Below are positions 47,041 through 56,752 of a stretch of 64,000 bases of DNA, in pieces. The position numbers were made by a program, and so were the translations under genes. Each line of letters opens with the position of its first letter. Positions within the stretch are counted from its first letter, which is position 1. The notes beneath the pieces are model-generated. The model had not been told where the DNA came from and searched no databases. It saw only the letters and a program-made list of their open reading frames with translations. Source of the stretch: FEN-299 sp963727765 (GTDB taxonomy: Bacteria > Acidobacteriota > Vicinamibacteria > Vicinamibacterales > Fen-181); contig CAVSGZ010000012.1 in the NCBI GenBank assembly GCA_963727765.1, forward strand, positions 186,001 to 250,000. The letters run 5' to 3'.

Positions 47041-48552
47041 TCAAAGATCCCTGAGCCTGAGCACGCTGCGGCCGAGATCGAAGTCAACCCGGTACCGCCC
47101 GAGCAGGCGGTAGCCAAGGACGCCGCCGACCTCGTAGCCGAGCAGCACGCTCGGCGCCCGCAGGTCCAGCACCACGACCGGCTGGTTCGGCAGCCGCAGC
47201 GGACCGAACGAGAGGTCCAGCCCCGGCAGCAGGTAGGCGTCCGGTTCGTAGCCCGAGGCGCCGTACACCTGCAGCTTGATCCGGTGCCGATCGGCCGGCG
47301 TGAACAGGCCGCGGGCCGCGCTGGCGCTCACGAGGATCCCCTCACCCCCGGTGTCGACGATGAAGCTCATCGGAGTGTCGCCGACCGTGCCCTCGACCGT
47401 GGCCAGCCGGTTGAGACGCAGCGGGAGCTCGCGCGCAGGCCCCTGGTCCAGCCCGAGCTCGCCGAGGTAGACGCGGCGGGTGCGGTAATCGACCGTCATC
47501 GACAGCCCGAGCGCCAGCGGCGAGAATCCGTCGGTCGTGTCGACGGGAAGCCCGGGCATCGCCGGCGTCTTGATGAGGCACGGCAGGTTGTAGATCGTGA
47601 GCGACCCGAGGTCGAGCGAGCGGATCTTCGCCAGCCGCTGGCCGCGGAGGCCGGCCTCGCCGACTCCGGCCGTCAGCGTCTCGGCGAGCGCCGGGACGCC
47701 GAATCGCGCCGCCGTCCGCTCGCTGATCGCCGTGTACTCGGCGCCGGTGTCGAGCGTGAGGTCCACCGAGCGGCCGCCGTTGATCTTCCCCTTGAGCACC
47801 ACCTTGCCGTCCACCAGCCGGAAGTCGAACACGTGACGCCTCACCTTGCGCGTCGACTCCATCTCGTACGGCACGGTCCCGTCGAACGAACGCAGGAACG
47901 CGATGTGGCTGCGGGCCCACTGCGTCTGCTCGGGCCGGTCGGCCCCGCGGAGCGCGCTCAGGTACGACAGGTAAGCCGCGGCCGCCTCGTCGTAGCGGTG
48001 CATCCGTTCGTAGATCGACCCGAGCGCGTGGCGGATGTCGGGATCGCCAGGCGCGCCGCGCAGCGCGGCCTGCGCCTGGTCGAGGGCCGATTCCATCTGG
48101 TTCCGCGAGGCGAGGGACTTGGCCAGTCCCAGCCGCGCCCGTGGGCTGGCCGGATCGAGCCTGAGCGCGTTGCGGTAAGCCGTCTCCCCTTCGTCGAAGC
48201 GGCCCGACGCCCAGAGCACGTCACCCGCCAGCGCCAGCGTGGCCGGGTCGGTCGCACCGGCGCTGCCGAGACCCGGGAGTTGCGTGATCGCCACGCCGAA
48301 TTCGGCGATGCGCAGCGCCGATCGCACCACGCCGGCCCGCGCGCGGTCCCGGACCGCGGCGTCCTCGCACTCGGTCGCCGCCATGTAGACCTGCATCGCC
48401 GCGCGGTAGTCGGCGCGGTCGTAGAGCAGGTCCGCCACCCCGATCTGCGCCGAGGCCGTGGCGACGCTCACCTTCCGGCCCGTGGCGGCGAGCGACCAGG
48501 ACAGCAGACACATGCAGGCCGCTGCGACCGCCAGGCGCGCACGGACGGTCAT
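47041..48552 (-). CDS. Exported TPR protein with two retropepsin-like aspartic protease domains
   Basis: This is a 503-residue protein with a signal peptide (about 1-22) and about four TPR-like units (40-220). Two aspartic-protease-like domains follow, each with its own active-site motif: LTLDTGAEYTAIS (Asp about 268) and SFIVDTGGEGILVS (Asp about 400). Retropepsin-like bacterial proteins usually carry one DTG and dimerise; here two in one chain could form the active site internally. It ends VLGYRLLGRYRVDFDLGRSVLRL, typical of this group. The substrate is unknown. It lies downstream of nuoI with 54 bp between. Confidence 0.82.
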   Translation of the reverse strand: MTVRARLAVAAACMCLLSWSLAATGRKVSVATASAQIGVADLLYDRADYRAAMQVYMAATECEDAAVRDRARAGVVRSALRIAEFGVAITQLPGLGSAGATDPATLALAGDVLWASGRFDEGETAYRNALRLDPASPRARLGLAKSLASRNQMESALDQAQAALRGAPGDPDIRHALGSIYERMHRYDEAAAAYLSYLSALRGADRPEQTQWARSHIAFLRSFDGTVPYEMESTRKVRRHVFDFRLVDGKVVLKGKINGGRSVDLTLDTGAEYTAISERTAARFGVPALAETLTAGVGEAGLRGQRLAKIRSLDLGSLTIYNLPCLIKTPAMPGLPVDTTDGFSPLALGLSMTVDYRTRRVYLGELGLDQGPARELPLRLNRLATVEGTVGDTPMSFIVDTGGEGILVSASAARGLFTPADRHRIKLQVYGASGYEPDAYLLPGLDLSFGPLRLPNQPVVVLDLRAPSVLLGYEVGGVLGYRLLGRYRVDFDLGRSVLRLRDL

Positions 48553-48606
48553 GGTCGCCCTCCCTCCATGTCGGCGGCGCCCACGAGCGGCGCCCCACGG
48601 TCTTCG

Positions 48607-49068
48607 TCAGCGCGTGTAGCGTTCGATCGGGACACCGTCGTACATCTCGTCGATGCGCAGGATCTGCTCCTCCCGACCGTAGTGCCCGAGTTCGTAGTCC
48701 TCGCTCATGATCAGCGCCTTGACCGGCTTGGTCGGACAGGCCTCCGAGCACAGCCCGCAGAAACAGCAGCGCGACAGGTTGAAATCGAAGTAGTCGAGCG
48801 CCTTCAGCTTCTGGCCCGGTTCGCGGTGGCCGCCGAGCGAGATCAGATCGTCCGGACAGGCCTTCGCACACTGGTCGCACACGATGCACACCTGGGCCCC
48901 GGTCCCCGGCTCCACCTGCAGGCGCAGGATCCCCCGAAAGCGCGGCGACGTCGGCCGGCGCTCGCGCGGGTACTGGAAGGTGAAGGCCGGCTCGGGCGTG
49001 TAGCTCAGCGTCACCCAGAGGCCCTTCAACAGATCGACGAGGAAGATCTTGCGAAGCAGTGAAGTCAT
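48607..49068 (-). CDS. nuoI: NADH-quinone oxidoreductase subunit I (two 4Fe-4S ferredoxin-like subunit)
   Basis: This is a complex I peripheral-arm subunit carrying clusters N6a and N6b. The 153 residues start with an amphipathic membrane-contacting helix and contain CIVCDQCAKACP (61-71) and CCFCGLCSEACP (101-111), two complete 4Fe-4S motifs. It lies 4 bp after nuoB. The rest of the nuo operon is not in this window, so these two subunits are encoded apart from the others or belong to a second, partial complex. Confidence 0.9.
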   Translation of the reverse strand: MTSLLRKIFLVDLLKGLWVTLSYTPEPAFTFQYPRERRPTSPRFRGILRLQVEPGTGAQVCIVCDQCAKACPDDLISLGGHREPGQKLKALDYFDFNLSRCCFCGLCSEACPTKPVKALIMSEDYELGHYGREEQILRIDEMYDGVPIERYTR

Positions 49069-49072
49069 CGCG

Positions 49073-49603
<531 letters not shown>

Positions 49604-49613
49604 TGCGCTGCCC

Positions 49614-49701
49614 CCTATCCGCCTCACGCCTTACGCCGTACGCCCTACGCACGGTCCCCGTCGCCCCTGATCCCTGATCCCCGACCCCTGATCCCCGATC
49701 C
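49614..49701. repeat. ACGCCNT and CCCTGATC tandem repeats between nuoB and ferredoxin
   Basis: A short run of ACGCCTT/ACGCCGT/ACGCCCT units is followed by CCCTGATCCC-type units (complement of the GGGATCAGG family). These run directly into the ferredoxin stop codon. Confidence 0.75.
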
Positions 49702-49962
<261 letters not shown>

Positions 49963-49976
49963 CGTCTCTCCCCTTC

Positions 49977-50711
49977 CTACGCCACCCCCATCGCCACGGC
50001 CGACAGATACCCCAGGCGCAGCGACAGGTGACGGGCCAGTTCCCAGGCGCCGCGGTTGTGCACGCCAACCAGCGGCCGATCGTCGCCCGCGTGGACGAAG
50101 ACGCCGACGCGCGCGACCTCGCGCCCCGTGTAGTCGAAGACCGGCGCGCACGTGCAGCAGAGTCGCTCTGCGGCGCCGTCCGGTGCCGACGGCGCCCGGT
50201 CGAAGCCCAGGTGCGAAATGGCCTCATCCTGCCGCGTCACGTCGCGCGGCTCGGCCAGCCGCAGGCAGGACAGCCGCCGCCCGGCCCGCCCTCGGTCGCC
50301 CGCGAAGTAGAGCGAGCAGTGCGCCGGCATCTCCCTGCCGTAGGTCGTCCGCATCGCCGGGTCACCCCCCTCAGGCTGCCAGCAGTAGGTGACCTCGCCG
50401 GCCGACGGCACCGACAGGAACACGTGCGCTCCCGAAGTGGCGGCGTAATCGCGCAGCACGGGATACGCGTGCAGCCGCAATTCCGATCGCCCCAACGACC
50501 GGAACGACAACTCGAGCATCTTGATGCCCAGGCTGTAGCGCTGGGTGTCCTCGTCCTGGCGGACGTAACCCCGCCGCTTGAGTACGCTCAACAGCCGGTG
50601 CACGCTCGGCCGCGGCTGTTTCAGCGCGCGCGCCAGGTCGGATAGACTCATTCCACCGGGTTCGTGCGACAGCGCCTCGCACACGTCGAACGCCTTGTCC
50701 ACCGAGGTCAT
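49977..50711 (-). CDS. IclR-family transcriptional regulator
   Basis: This is a winged-helix regulator with a C-terminal ligand-binding domain. The HTH is recognisable in MSLSDLARALKQPRPSVHRLLSVLKRRGYV, followed by YSLGIKMLELS. The effector domain is shorter and more Cys-rich (RLCCTCAPVFDYTG) than usual. The ATG giving MTSVDKAFDVCEAL is used here; in-frame GTG (50765) and TTG (50792) starts upstream would add up to 27 residues. It lies 14 bp before the ferredoxin gene on the same strand and is divergent from a small exported protein gene. Targets are unknown. Confidence 0.85.
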   Translation of the reverse strand: MTSVDKAFDVCEALSHEPGGMSLSDLARALKQPRPSVHRLLSVLKRRGYVRQDEDTQRYSLGIKMLELSFRSLGRSELRLHAYPVLRDYAATSGAHVFLSVPSAGEVTYCWQPEGGDPAMRTTYGREMPAHCSLYFAGDRGRAGRRLSCLRLAEPRDVTRQDEAISHLGFDRAPSAPDGAAERLCCTCAPVFDYTGREVARVGVFVHAGDDRPLVGVHNRGAWELARHLSLRLGYLSAVAMGVA

Positions 50712-50814
50712 CGGACCGTGGACCGCAGCCGGAGCGGGCGAAGAAACCTGGAGCGATGAGTCCACTATGCGGAATCCAGTTTCGTCAGTCAAACACTATC
50801 GCTCGATCGACCTC

Positions 50815-51324
50815 GTGTCAAGGCGCCGCACGCGGGGACCTCATGCGTTGCTGACCCTCGCCGCCGCCGCCCTGGCGGCCACGGCCATCGTCTCGGGCAC
50901 GTTGGCCGCGACAGCCTCCGGCTGGCAGCTGCCCGGCCGCCCGGCTCCTGAACTGGCCAGACTGTTCACGCCCCTGAGCGCCCCCGACGGGACCTACGAC
51001 GTCACCGTGCTGGGCGAGGGCATCGAGGAGGCGATCGACCGCGTCAGGCGCGCACTGCCCGTAGACTTCCGGATGGGCACTCCGCCCGGCGCGTGGAAGG
51101 CCGAGAGGTTCGACCCGCTCGACGCCTTTGGAGAGGCTGGAATCTACGACCGCGCGAAAGTGGCGCAGCTCTACCTGGGACGGAAGGTGTCGGTCGCCCG
51201 CGGGCCGATCGAGCGCGACCGACGTGTCGTCGCCGCGCTGACGCTCTTCTCGCCCTACCCCGACCCGACGCTCTCCCGCCTCGAGCCTGGCACTCTCGCC
51301 ATCCTCCTGAGAACAGGGCAGTAG
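50815..51324 (+). CDS. Hypothetical exported or membrane-anchored protein
   Basis: This protein is not recognised. It has about 169 residues with an N-terminal RRR and a hydrophobic stretch (about 12-35) that looks like a signal peptide or anchor. A short globular domain follows (DGTYDVTVLGEGIEEAIDRVRRALP, ending LEPGTLAILLRTGQ). A GTG start after the IclR gene region is proposed; an in-frame ATG at 50767 is possible but would overlap that gene's upstream start options. It lies 65 bp before lipA. Confidence 0.5.
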   Translation: MSRRRTRGPHALLTLAAAALAATAIVSGTLAATASGWQLPGRPAPELARLFTPLSAPDGTYDVTVLGEGIEEAIDRVRRALPVDFRMGTPPGAWKAERFDPLDAFGEAGIYDRAKVAQLYLGRKVSVARGPIERDRRVVAALTLFSPYPDPTLSRLEPGTLAILLRTGQ

Positions 51325-51389
51325 CGGCTGTCCACGCGCCGGCCGGCGCGTCGCCGCATGGTATGATCTCGTGGGTTCGACGTCTCGCC

Positions 51390-52310
51390 ATGAGCACATC
51401 CGCCGACCATCCGGTCGCATTCATCCGTTCGCGCGAGCAGAAACCGGCCTGGCTGAAGGTCAAGGCGCCTGGCTCGCCCGACTACATCCGCCTCAAGCGG
51501 CTGATGGGGGAATTGCGCCTCAATACGGTCTGCGAGGAGGCGCACTGCCCGAACATCGGCGAGTGCTGGCACCACGGGACCGCGACGTTCATGATCCTCG
51601 GCGACGTCTGCACGCGGAACTGCCCCTACTGCGCCGTCGCGCACGGCCGGCCGACAGGCCTCGACACCGCAGAGCCGGCCCGGGTGGCTGACGCCGCCGA
51701 GCGGATGCGGCTCCGCTACGCCGTCATCACGTCTGTCGATCGGGACGATCTCCCCGACGGAGGGGCGTCGATCTTCGCGGCAACCATCGCCGAGATTCGC
51801 AGGCGCGTGCCGTCATGCCGGATCGAGGTGCTCATCCCCGACTTCCAGGGGAAGGAGGCGCCTCTTCACGCCGTGCTCGATGCCGGCCCGGACATCCTGA
51901 ACCACAACACCGAAACCGTGCCGCGCCTGTACCGCACGGCCCGGCCGGGCGGCCGGTACCCGCGGACGCTCGAGTTGCTGGACCGCGCCCGACGATACGC
52001 CCCGCACATCCCCACCAAGTCGGGCCTGATGGTCGGTCTGGGCGAGACATGGGACGAGATCGTCGCGACGCTGGCCGACCTGCGGTCGGTTGGCTGCGCC
52101 ATCCTCACCATCGGTCAGTACCTGAGCCCGTCGGCCGCGCATCTGCCGGTGGCGCGCTACTATCATCCGGAGGAGTTCGAGATGCTCGGGTCCACGGCCC
52201 TGAGCCTTGGCTTCGGGCACGTCGAATCGGGGCCGCTGGTGCGCTCCTCGTACCACGCGCACGAGCAGGCCGATGCCTACGACGAGTCGATATGCCCGAC
52301 ACGCGCTTGA
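51390..52310 (+). CDS. lipA: Lipoyl synthase
   Basis: LipA inserts two sulfur atoms into octanoyl groups on lipoyl domains by radical SAM chemistry. The 306 residues contain the auxiliary-cluster cysteines CEEAHCPNIGEC (48, 53, 59) and the radical SAM motif CTRNCPYC (74, 78, 81). The C-terminal RSSY sequence supplies the auxiliary-cluster serine. The ATG at MSTSADHPV was preferred to an upstream ATG. The 3' end overlaps the pyruvate dehydrogenase E1 alpha start by 19 bp, placing lipoate synthesis in one operon with its E2 target. Confidence 0.94.
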   Translation: MSTSADHPVAFIRSREQKPAWLKVKAPGSPDYIRLKRLMGELRLNTVCEEAHCPNIGECWHHGTATFMILGDVCTRNCPYCAVAHGRPTGLDTAEPARVADAAERMRLRYAVITSVDRDDLPDGGASIFAATIAEIRRRVPSCRIEVLIPDFQGKEAPLHAVLDAGPDILNHNTETVPRLYRTARPGGRYPRTLELLDRARRYAPHIPTKSGLMVGLGETWDEIVATLADLRSVGCAILTIGQYLSPSAAHLPVARYYHPEEFEMLGSTALSLGFGHVESGPLVRSSYHAHEQADAYDESICPTRA

Positions 52311-53318
52311 GTGACCAGCCCGCCCCGCTGGCGGCCGACGCGCAGGTGGAGTTGCTGCGGAAGATGCTCCTCGGCCGCCGCTTCGAGGAGCGCTGCGCCG
52401 AGATGTACTCGCTCCAGAAGATCGGGGGGTTCTGCCACCTGCAGATCGGGCAGGAGGCGGTGTCAGTGGGAGCGATGTCCACGATCGAGCCCGACGACTA
52501 CATCTTCTGCTCTTACCGCGACCACGTGCACGCCATCACGAAGGGCGCCGACCCCCGTCGCGTGATGGCCGAGCTGTTCGGGCGCGACACGGGCGTCTCG
52601 CGCGGCAAGGGCGGGTCGATGCACCTGTTCGACGCCGGGCACGGGCTGCTCGGCGGCCACGCCATCGTCGGCGGGCACATCCCGCTGGCGACCGGCGTCG
52701 CTTTCGCGCTGAAGTACCGAGGAACGCCCGCAGGTCGTCCTCTGCTTCTTCGGCGAAGCGGCGGTCAACATCGGCGCCTTCCACGAGTCGCTGAACATGG
52801 CCGCCCTTTGGAAGCTGCCCTGCGTCTACATCGTCGAGAACAACCGGTACGGGATGGGGACGGCGATCGAGCGGGCGTCGGCCATCTACGACGTCGCGCA
52901 GCGGGCGTGCGCCTACGACATCGCGAGCGAGACGGTGGACGGCATGGACGTCCTCGCGGTGCGCGATGCGGTTGGCCGGGCCGTGAAGCTGGCGCGCAGC
53001 GAGCATCTGCCGACGCTCATCGAGGCGCGCTGCTACCGGTTCATGGGCCACTCGATGTCCGACCCCGTGCACGGCCACTACCGGACGAAGGAAGAAGTCG
53101 AGGAGCAGAAGCTGAAGGACCCGATCCGTCACCACTTCAAGCGGCTGGCCGACCAGGGGCTCATCGACCAGGCGGGATTCGAGCGGCTCGACGCCGAGGT
53201 CCGCGCGGTGGTCGACGCCGCGGTCGAGTTCGCCGACGCGAGCCCGGAGCCGTCGGCGAGCGCTTTGTACGAGGACGTGTACAGCCAGCCGTACGGGCCG
53301 TACACATTGTCTCGGTAG
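52292..53318 (+). CDS. pdhA: Pyruvate dehydrogenase E1 component alpha subunit (single-base frameshift)
   Basis: This is the thiamine-diphosphate-dependent decarboxylase subunit, about 341 residues after correction. LRKMLLGRRFEERCAEMY, GFCHLQIGQEAVSVG and RGKGGSMHLF are family signatures. The cofactor motif appears as FFGEAAVNIGAFHESLN, where GE-A replaces the usual GDG start. The frame breaks at 52715-52721 (TACCGAG for TACGAG); removing one C gives LKYEERPQVVLCFFG. It is probably a sequence error, since the rest is well conserved. The gene is followed directly by repeats, then the beta subunit. Confidence 0.92.
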
Positions 53319-53384
53319 GATTCAGGAGTCGGGATTCGGGATTCAGGGTCCGGGGCCGAATCCTGAATCCTGACTCCCGAATCC
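53319..53384. repeat. Inverted GATTCAGG / CCTGAATC repeat hairpin between pdhA and pdhB
   Basis: Units GATTCAGGAGTCGG begin at the base after the pdhA stop codon. They are mirrored by CCGAATCCTGAATCC and TGACTCCCGAATCC on the other side of GGTCCGGGGCC, giving a long imperfect hairpin inside the operon. Confidence 0.75.
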
Positions 53385-53409
53385 AGCACCGCGATTGCCG
53401 GAATCTCAT

Positions 53410-54390
53410 ATGCCTGTCCTGACCTACCGCGATGCCCTGACCCAGGCGCTCCGGGAAGAGATGCAGCGTGACCCCAGGGTCTTCCTCATGGGCGAGGAGG
53501 TCGGGGTCTACCAGGGCGCCTACAAGGTCAGCCGGGGCCTGCTCCAGGAGTTCGGCGAGCGCCGGGTCATCGACACGCCCATCACCGAGGAAGGCTTCGC
53601 CGGCGTGGGCGTCGGCGCGGCGATGGTCGGGCTCCGGCCGGTCATCGAGATGATGACGTGGAACTTCTCGATGCTCGCGATGGATCAAATCGTCAACGGC
53701 GCCGCGAAGATGTTCTACATGTCCGGCGGCCAGTTCAAGATGCCGATCGTCGTCCGCGGACCCGGCGGCGCGGCCCATCAGCTGGCGGCGCAGCACTCGC
53801 AGTCGCTCGAATCGTGGTACGCGCACGTGCCGGGGCTCAAGGTGGTCGCCCCCTCGACGCCGTACGACGCCAAGGGGCTGCTGAAATCGTCGATCCGAGA
53901 CGACGACCCAGTGATCTTCTTCGAGGGCGAGACGCTGTATGGTTCGAAGGGCGAGGTGCCCGACGGGGAATACCTCGTGCCGATCGGCGTGGCCGACGTC
54001 AAGCGCGAGGGCGCCGATGTGACCATCGTGGCCTGGTCGAAGATGGTGCGCGTGGCGCTCGAGGCCGCCGACACGCTCGCGGCCGAGGGCGTCTCGTGCG
54101 AGGTGATCGACCCGCGCACGCTTCGCCCGCTCGACGAGGCGCCGATTCTGAACTCGGTGCGCAAGACGAACCGGTGCGTCATCGTGGAGGAAGGCTGGGA
54201 GTACGCCGGCATCGGCGCGCAGATCGCCTACCTGATCCACCGGCAGGCGTTCGGCGATCTCGATGCGCCGGTGACGCGCGTGAACGGCGCCGACGTCCCG
54301 ATGCCGTACGCGAAGAACCTGGAGCACATGGCCATGCCCTCTCCTGCTCGCGTCGTTTCGGCGGTCAAAGAGGTGCTGTACATCGACTAG
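53410..54390 (+). CDS. pdhB: Pyruvate dehydrogenase E1 component beta subunit
   Basis: This is the second half of the E1 heterotetramer. The 326 residues start MPVLTYRDALTQALREEM and include EEVGVYQGAYKVSRGL, DTPITEEGFAGVGVGAAM and the C-terminal VIVEEGWEYAGIGAQI. All are typical of the two-chain E1 beta. The internal ATG at the conserved N terminus was chosen over one five codons upstream. It lies between pdhA and E2 in one transcription direction, with repeat-filled gaps on both sides. Confidence 0.95.
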   Translation: MPVLTYRDALTQALREEMQRDPRVFLMGEEVGVYQGAYKVSRGLLQEFGERRVIDTPITEEGFAGVGVGAAMVGLRPVIEMMTWNFSMLAMDQIVNGAAKMFYMSGGQFKMPIVVRGPGGAAHQLAAQHSQSLESWYAHVPGLKVVAPSTPYDAKGLLKSSIRDDDPVIFFEGETLYGSKGEVPDGEYLVPIGVADVKREGADVTIVAWSKMVRVALEAADTLAAEGVSCEVIDPRTLRPLDEAPILNSVRKTNRCVIVEEGWEYAGIGAQIAYLIHRQAFGDLDAPVTRVNGADVPMPYAKNLEHMAMPSPARVVSAVKEVLYID

Positions 54391-54482
54391 GGATCGGGGG
54401 TCAGGGATCGGGGATCGGGGCTGGCTGATGGTTGCTGGCCTTTCCGGATCCCTGACCCCTGATCCCTGATCCCTGATCCCAT
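54391..54482. repeat. Inverted GGGATC / GATCCC repeat hairpin between pdhB and the E2 gene
   Basis: GGATCGGGGGTCAGGGATC-type units begin directly after the stop codon and are mirrored by GGATCCCTGACCCCTGATCC-type units. The arms enclose a 25-base centre (CTGGCTGATGG, then TTGCTGGCC). This is the same family as at 22905 and 49664. Confidence 0.8.
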
Positions 54483-54496
54483 TACGGAGGACCCCT

Positions 54497-55735
54497 ATGG
54501 CTTCCCGCGTGGTCATGCCGAAGTTGAGCGACACAATGGAGGAGGGCAAGATCCTCCGCTGGCTCAAGAAGGAAGGGGACCTGGTCGAGACCGGCCAGAC
54601 GCTCGCCGAGGTGGAGACCGACAAAGCCACCGTCGAGATGGAGGCCTACACCAACGGCGTGCTCCGCAAGCTGGTGGCGGCGCCGGGTGACACGATCAAG
54701 ATCGGCGCGCTCATCGCCGTCATCGGCAGCAAGGACGAGGACATCTCGGCCCTTCTCGAGGCGGCGGCAACGCCTGCCCCGCCGCGGCGTCCGACCCCGG
54801 TGGCGGCGCCGCCGGCACGGCCCTCGCCGGTGGCCCCGGCGCCAGCCCGCACGGCGGTGCCGCCGGTTGCCGTCGCGCACGAGGCCCACCGGACGCTTCG
54901 CGCCTCTCCGCTCGCCCTGCGCATGGCCGCGGAGGCGGGGCTCGACCTCGCCACGCTCGAGGGCTCCGGCCCGCAGGGACGGGTGATCAAGCGCGACATC
55001 GAGGCGGCGCTCGCGCGCGCGCAGGCGGGCCCGGCTCCCGTGCAGCAGGCGGCGCCGGCGGGTGACATCCAGGAAATCGAGCTGAGCTCGATGCGTCGGA
55101 CGATCGCCAAGCGTCTGGTGCAGAGCAAGGCGCCCGTGCCCCATTTCTACCTGACGGTGGACGTGGCGGCCGACCGCCTGTGGGACGCCTACCGCGCGCT
55201 TCGGGAAGAGAACTATCCCATCTCGCTCAACGACGTGATCATCAAGGCGTCGGCCTCGGCGCTCAAGCGCCACCCGGAGATCAACGCCTCGTTCGGCGGC
55301 GACCACGTCACGCAGTTCTCGCGCGTGCACATCGGTCTGGCCGTCGCGATCGACGACGGCCTGATCACGCCGGTGATCCGCGACGCCGACTCGAAGTCGC
55401 TGACCGAGATCGCGGCCGAGGCGAAGGCTCTGGCCGACCGCGCCCGCCTCCGCCGTCTCCAGCCGAGCGAGTACACCGGCGCCACCTTTTCGATCTCGAA
55501 CCTCGGCATGATGGGCATCGAGGAATTCTCGGCGATCATCAACCCGCCCGAGGCGGCGATCCTGGCCGTGGGTGCGCTGAGGGAAGTCCCGATCGTCGAG
55601 GCCGGCCAGGTGAAGATCGGCCGGCGCATGAAGCTCACCCTGTCGGTGGACCATCGGGTGGCCGACGGCGCCCAGGGCGCGCGGTTTCTCGGCACGCTCA
55701 AACGCATGCTGGAGAACCCGCTGCTGATGGGCTGA
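54497..55735 (+). CDS. pdhC: Dihydrolipoamide acetyltransferase E2 of pyruvate dehydrogenase
   Basis: This is the 412-residue core of the complex. A single lipoyl domain (1-80) carries the lipoylated Lys about 43 in VETDKATVEME. An Ala/Pro linker follows, then the E1/E3-binding domain (RASPLALRMAAEAGLDLATL, near 134) and a catalytic domain with DHRVADG, the HxxxDG active site, near the C terminus. A strong GGAGGA lies before the ATG. No E3 gene is in the window. The upstream lipA product would lipoylate this protein. Confidence 0.95.
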   Translation: MASRVVMPKLSDTMEEGKILRWLKKEGDLVETGQTLAEVETDKATVEMEAYTNGVLRKLVAAPGDTIKIGALIAVIGSKDEDISALLEAAATPAPPRRPTPVAAPPARPSPVAPAPARTAVPPVAVAHEAHRTLRASPLALRMAAEAGLDLATLEGSGPQGRVIKRDIEAALARAQAGPAPVQQAAPAGDIQEIELSSMRRTIAKRLVQSKAPVPHFYLTVDVAADRLWDAYRALREENYPISLNDVIIKASASALKRHPEINASFGGDHVTQFSRVHIGLAVAIDDGLITPVIRDADSKSLTEIAAEAKALADRARLRRLQPSEYTGATFSISNLGMMGIEEFSAIINPPEAAILAVGALREVPIVEAGQVKIGRRMKLTLSVDHRVADGAQGARFLGTLKRMLENPLLMG

Positions 55736-55737
55736 CC

Positions 55738-55772
55738 TCCGGCCGAAGGCTGATGGCTGACGGCTGACGGCC
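55738..55772. repeat. GGCTGACGG tandem repeats after the E2 gene
   Basis: Units CCGGCCGAAGGCTGAT, GGCTGACGG and GGCTGACGG lie immediately after the stop codon. They precede the promoter-like TAGAAT (55784) of the next gene group. A related CGGCTGACGGCC string separates the two mutase genes near 24.5 kb. Confidence 0.6.
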
Positions 55773-55813
55773 CTCCTTCACGGTAGAATAGGCGGCCCCC
55801 TTCGGAGCCCACG

Positions 55814-56752
55814 GTGACACTGGTCGTGTACCTCGTCGTGTCGGCGGCGGCCATCGTCTTTGTCGCGGCGAGCGTCGCGCGGGCGGTGCAGTATGCCCGG
55901 GCGCCGCTGCACCTGCGGTGGGAGCTCTACCCGGTCCCGCACGAGGCGCCCGAGCGGGTGGCACATGGCGGCTCGTATCTCGAAGAGAGCGAGTGGTGGC
56001 GCTCGCCCCGCAAGCGGCACCTGCTCGGTGAACTCCGGGTAATGGTGCCCGAGATTCTCTTCCTGCACGCGCTCAGGACTCACAACCGGTCGCTCTGGTA
56101 CCGCTCGTTCCCGTTCCACTTCGGGCTTTACGTGCTGGCGGCGACCGTGGCTGTCGTGTTCCTGGCGGCCGCGGCTATGCACCTTGCGCCCAACGCCCCC
56201 TACCTCGCGGAGCTGAATCTGATCCGGCGCGCGGTCGAAGTCAGCGGCGCGGCCGGAGTGATCCTGGCCGTGGCCGGCGCGCTCGCCCTGCTCCACCGCC
56301 GGCTCACCGACCCAGCGCTGCGGGTCTCGACGACGCCCGGCGATATCTTCAACCTGGCGTTCTTCGTCGTGGCGCTCTCGCTGCTCGGCGTTGGTTACGT
56401 CACGCGCCCGGCCGGCGCAGTCAGCCTGCTTCCGCTGGCCACGGGTCTTCTGGCCTGGGACCCGGGCGTCGTGGTGCCGCCGCTGCTCGGTGCGGGCCTC
56501 GTGGCGACGGCGCTGCTCGCGGCTTACATCCCGCTCACGCACATGTCGCACTTCATCGCGAAGTACTTCACCTACCACGCGGTGCGGTGGGACGACGAGC
56601 CGATGGACCAGGCCGGCCGGCGAGCGGTCGCGCTGGCCGACTACCTCACATACCGCCCCACTTGGTCGGCCGGCCACATCCGCCAACCCGGCGAGACACC
56701 GACCTGGGCCGAGGTCGTCGCGTCGGATCCGATCGGGGAGCCGCGCCGATGA
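55814..56752 (+). CDS. NarI/DsrM-like membrane cytochrome b subunit
   Basis: This is an integral membrane protein of 312 residues with about five to six helices, probably binding haem b. The helix containing RSFPFHFGLY and the LTHMSHFIAKYFTYH helix provide histidines for haem ligation, as in respiratory nitrate reductase gamma and DsrM/TmcC-type subunits. The GTG start follows GGAG, and a TAGAAT -10-like box lies 25 bp upstream. The stop overlaps the start of the HdrD-like gene (ATGA), so the two form a membrane-bound quinone-linked electron-transfer module. Confidence 0.82.
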   Translation: MTLVVYLVVSAAAIVFVAASVARAVQYARAPLHLRWELYPVPHEAPERVAHGGSYLEESEWWRSPRKRHLLGELRVMVPEILFLHALRTHNRSLWYRSFPFHFGLYVLAATVAVVFLAAAAMHLAPNAPYLAELNLIRRAVEVSGAAGVILAVAGALALLHRRLTDPALRVSTTPGDIFNLAFFVVALSLLGVGYVTRPAGAVSLLPLATGLLAWDPGVVVPPLLGAGLVATALLAAYIPLTHMSHFIAKYFTYHAVRWDDEPMDQAGRRAVALADYLTYRPTWSAGHIRQPGETPTWAEVVASDPIGEPRR

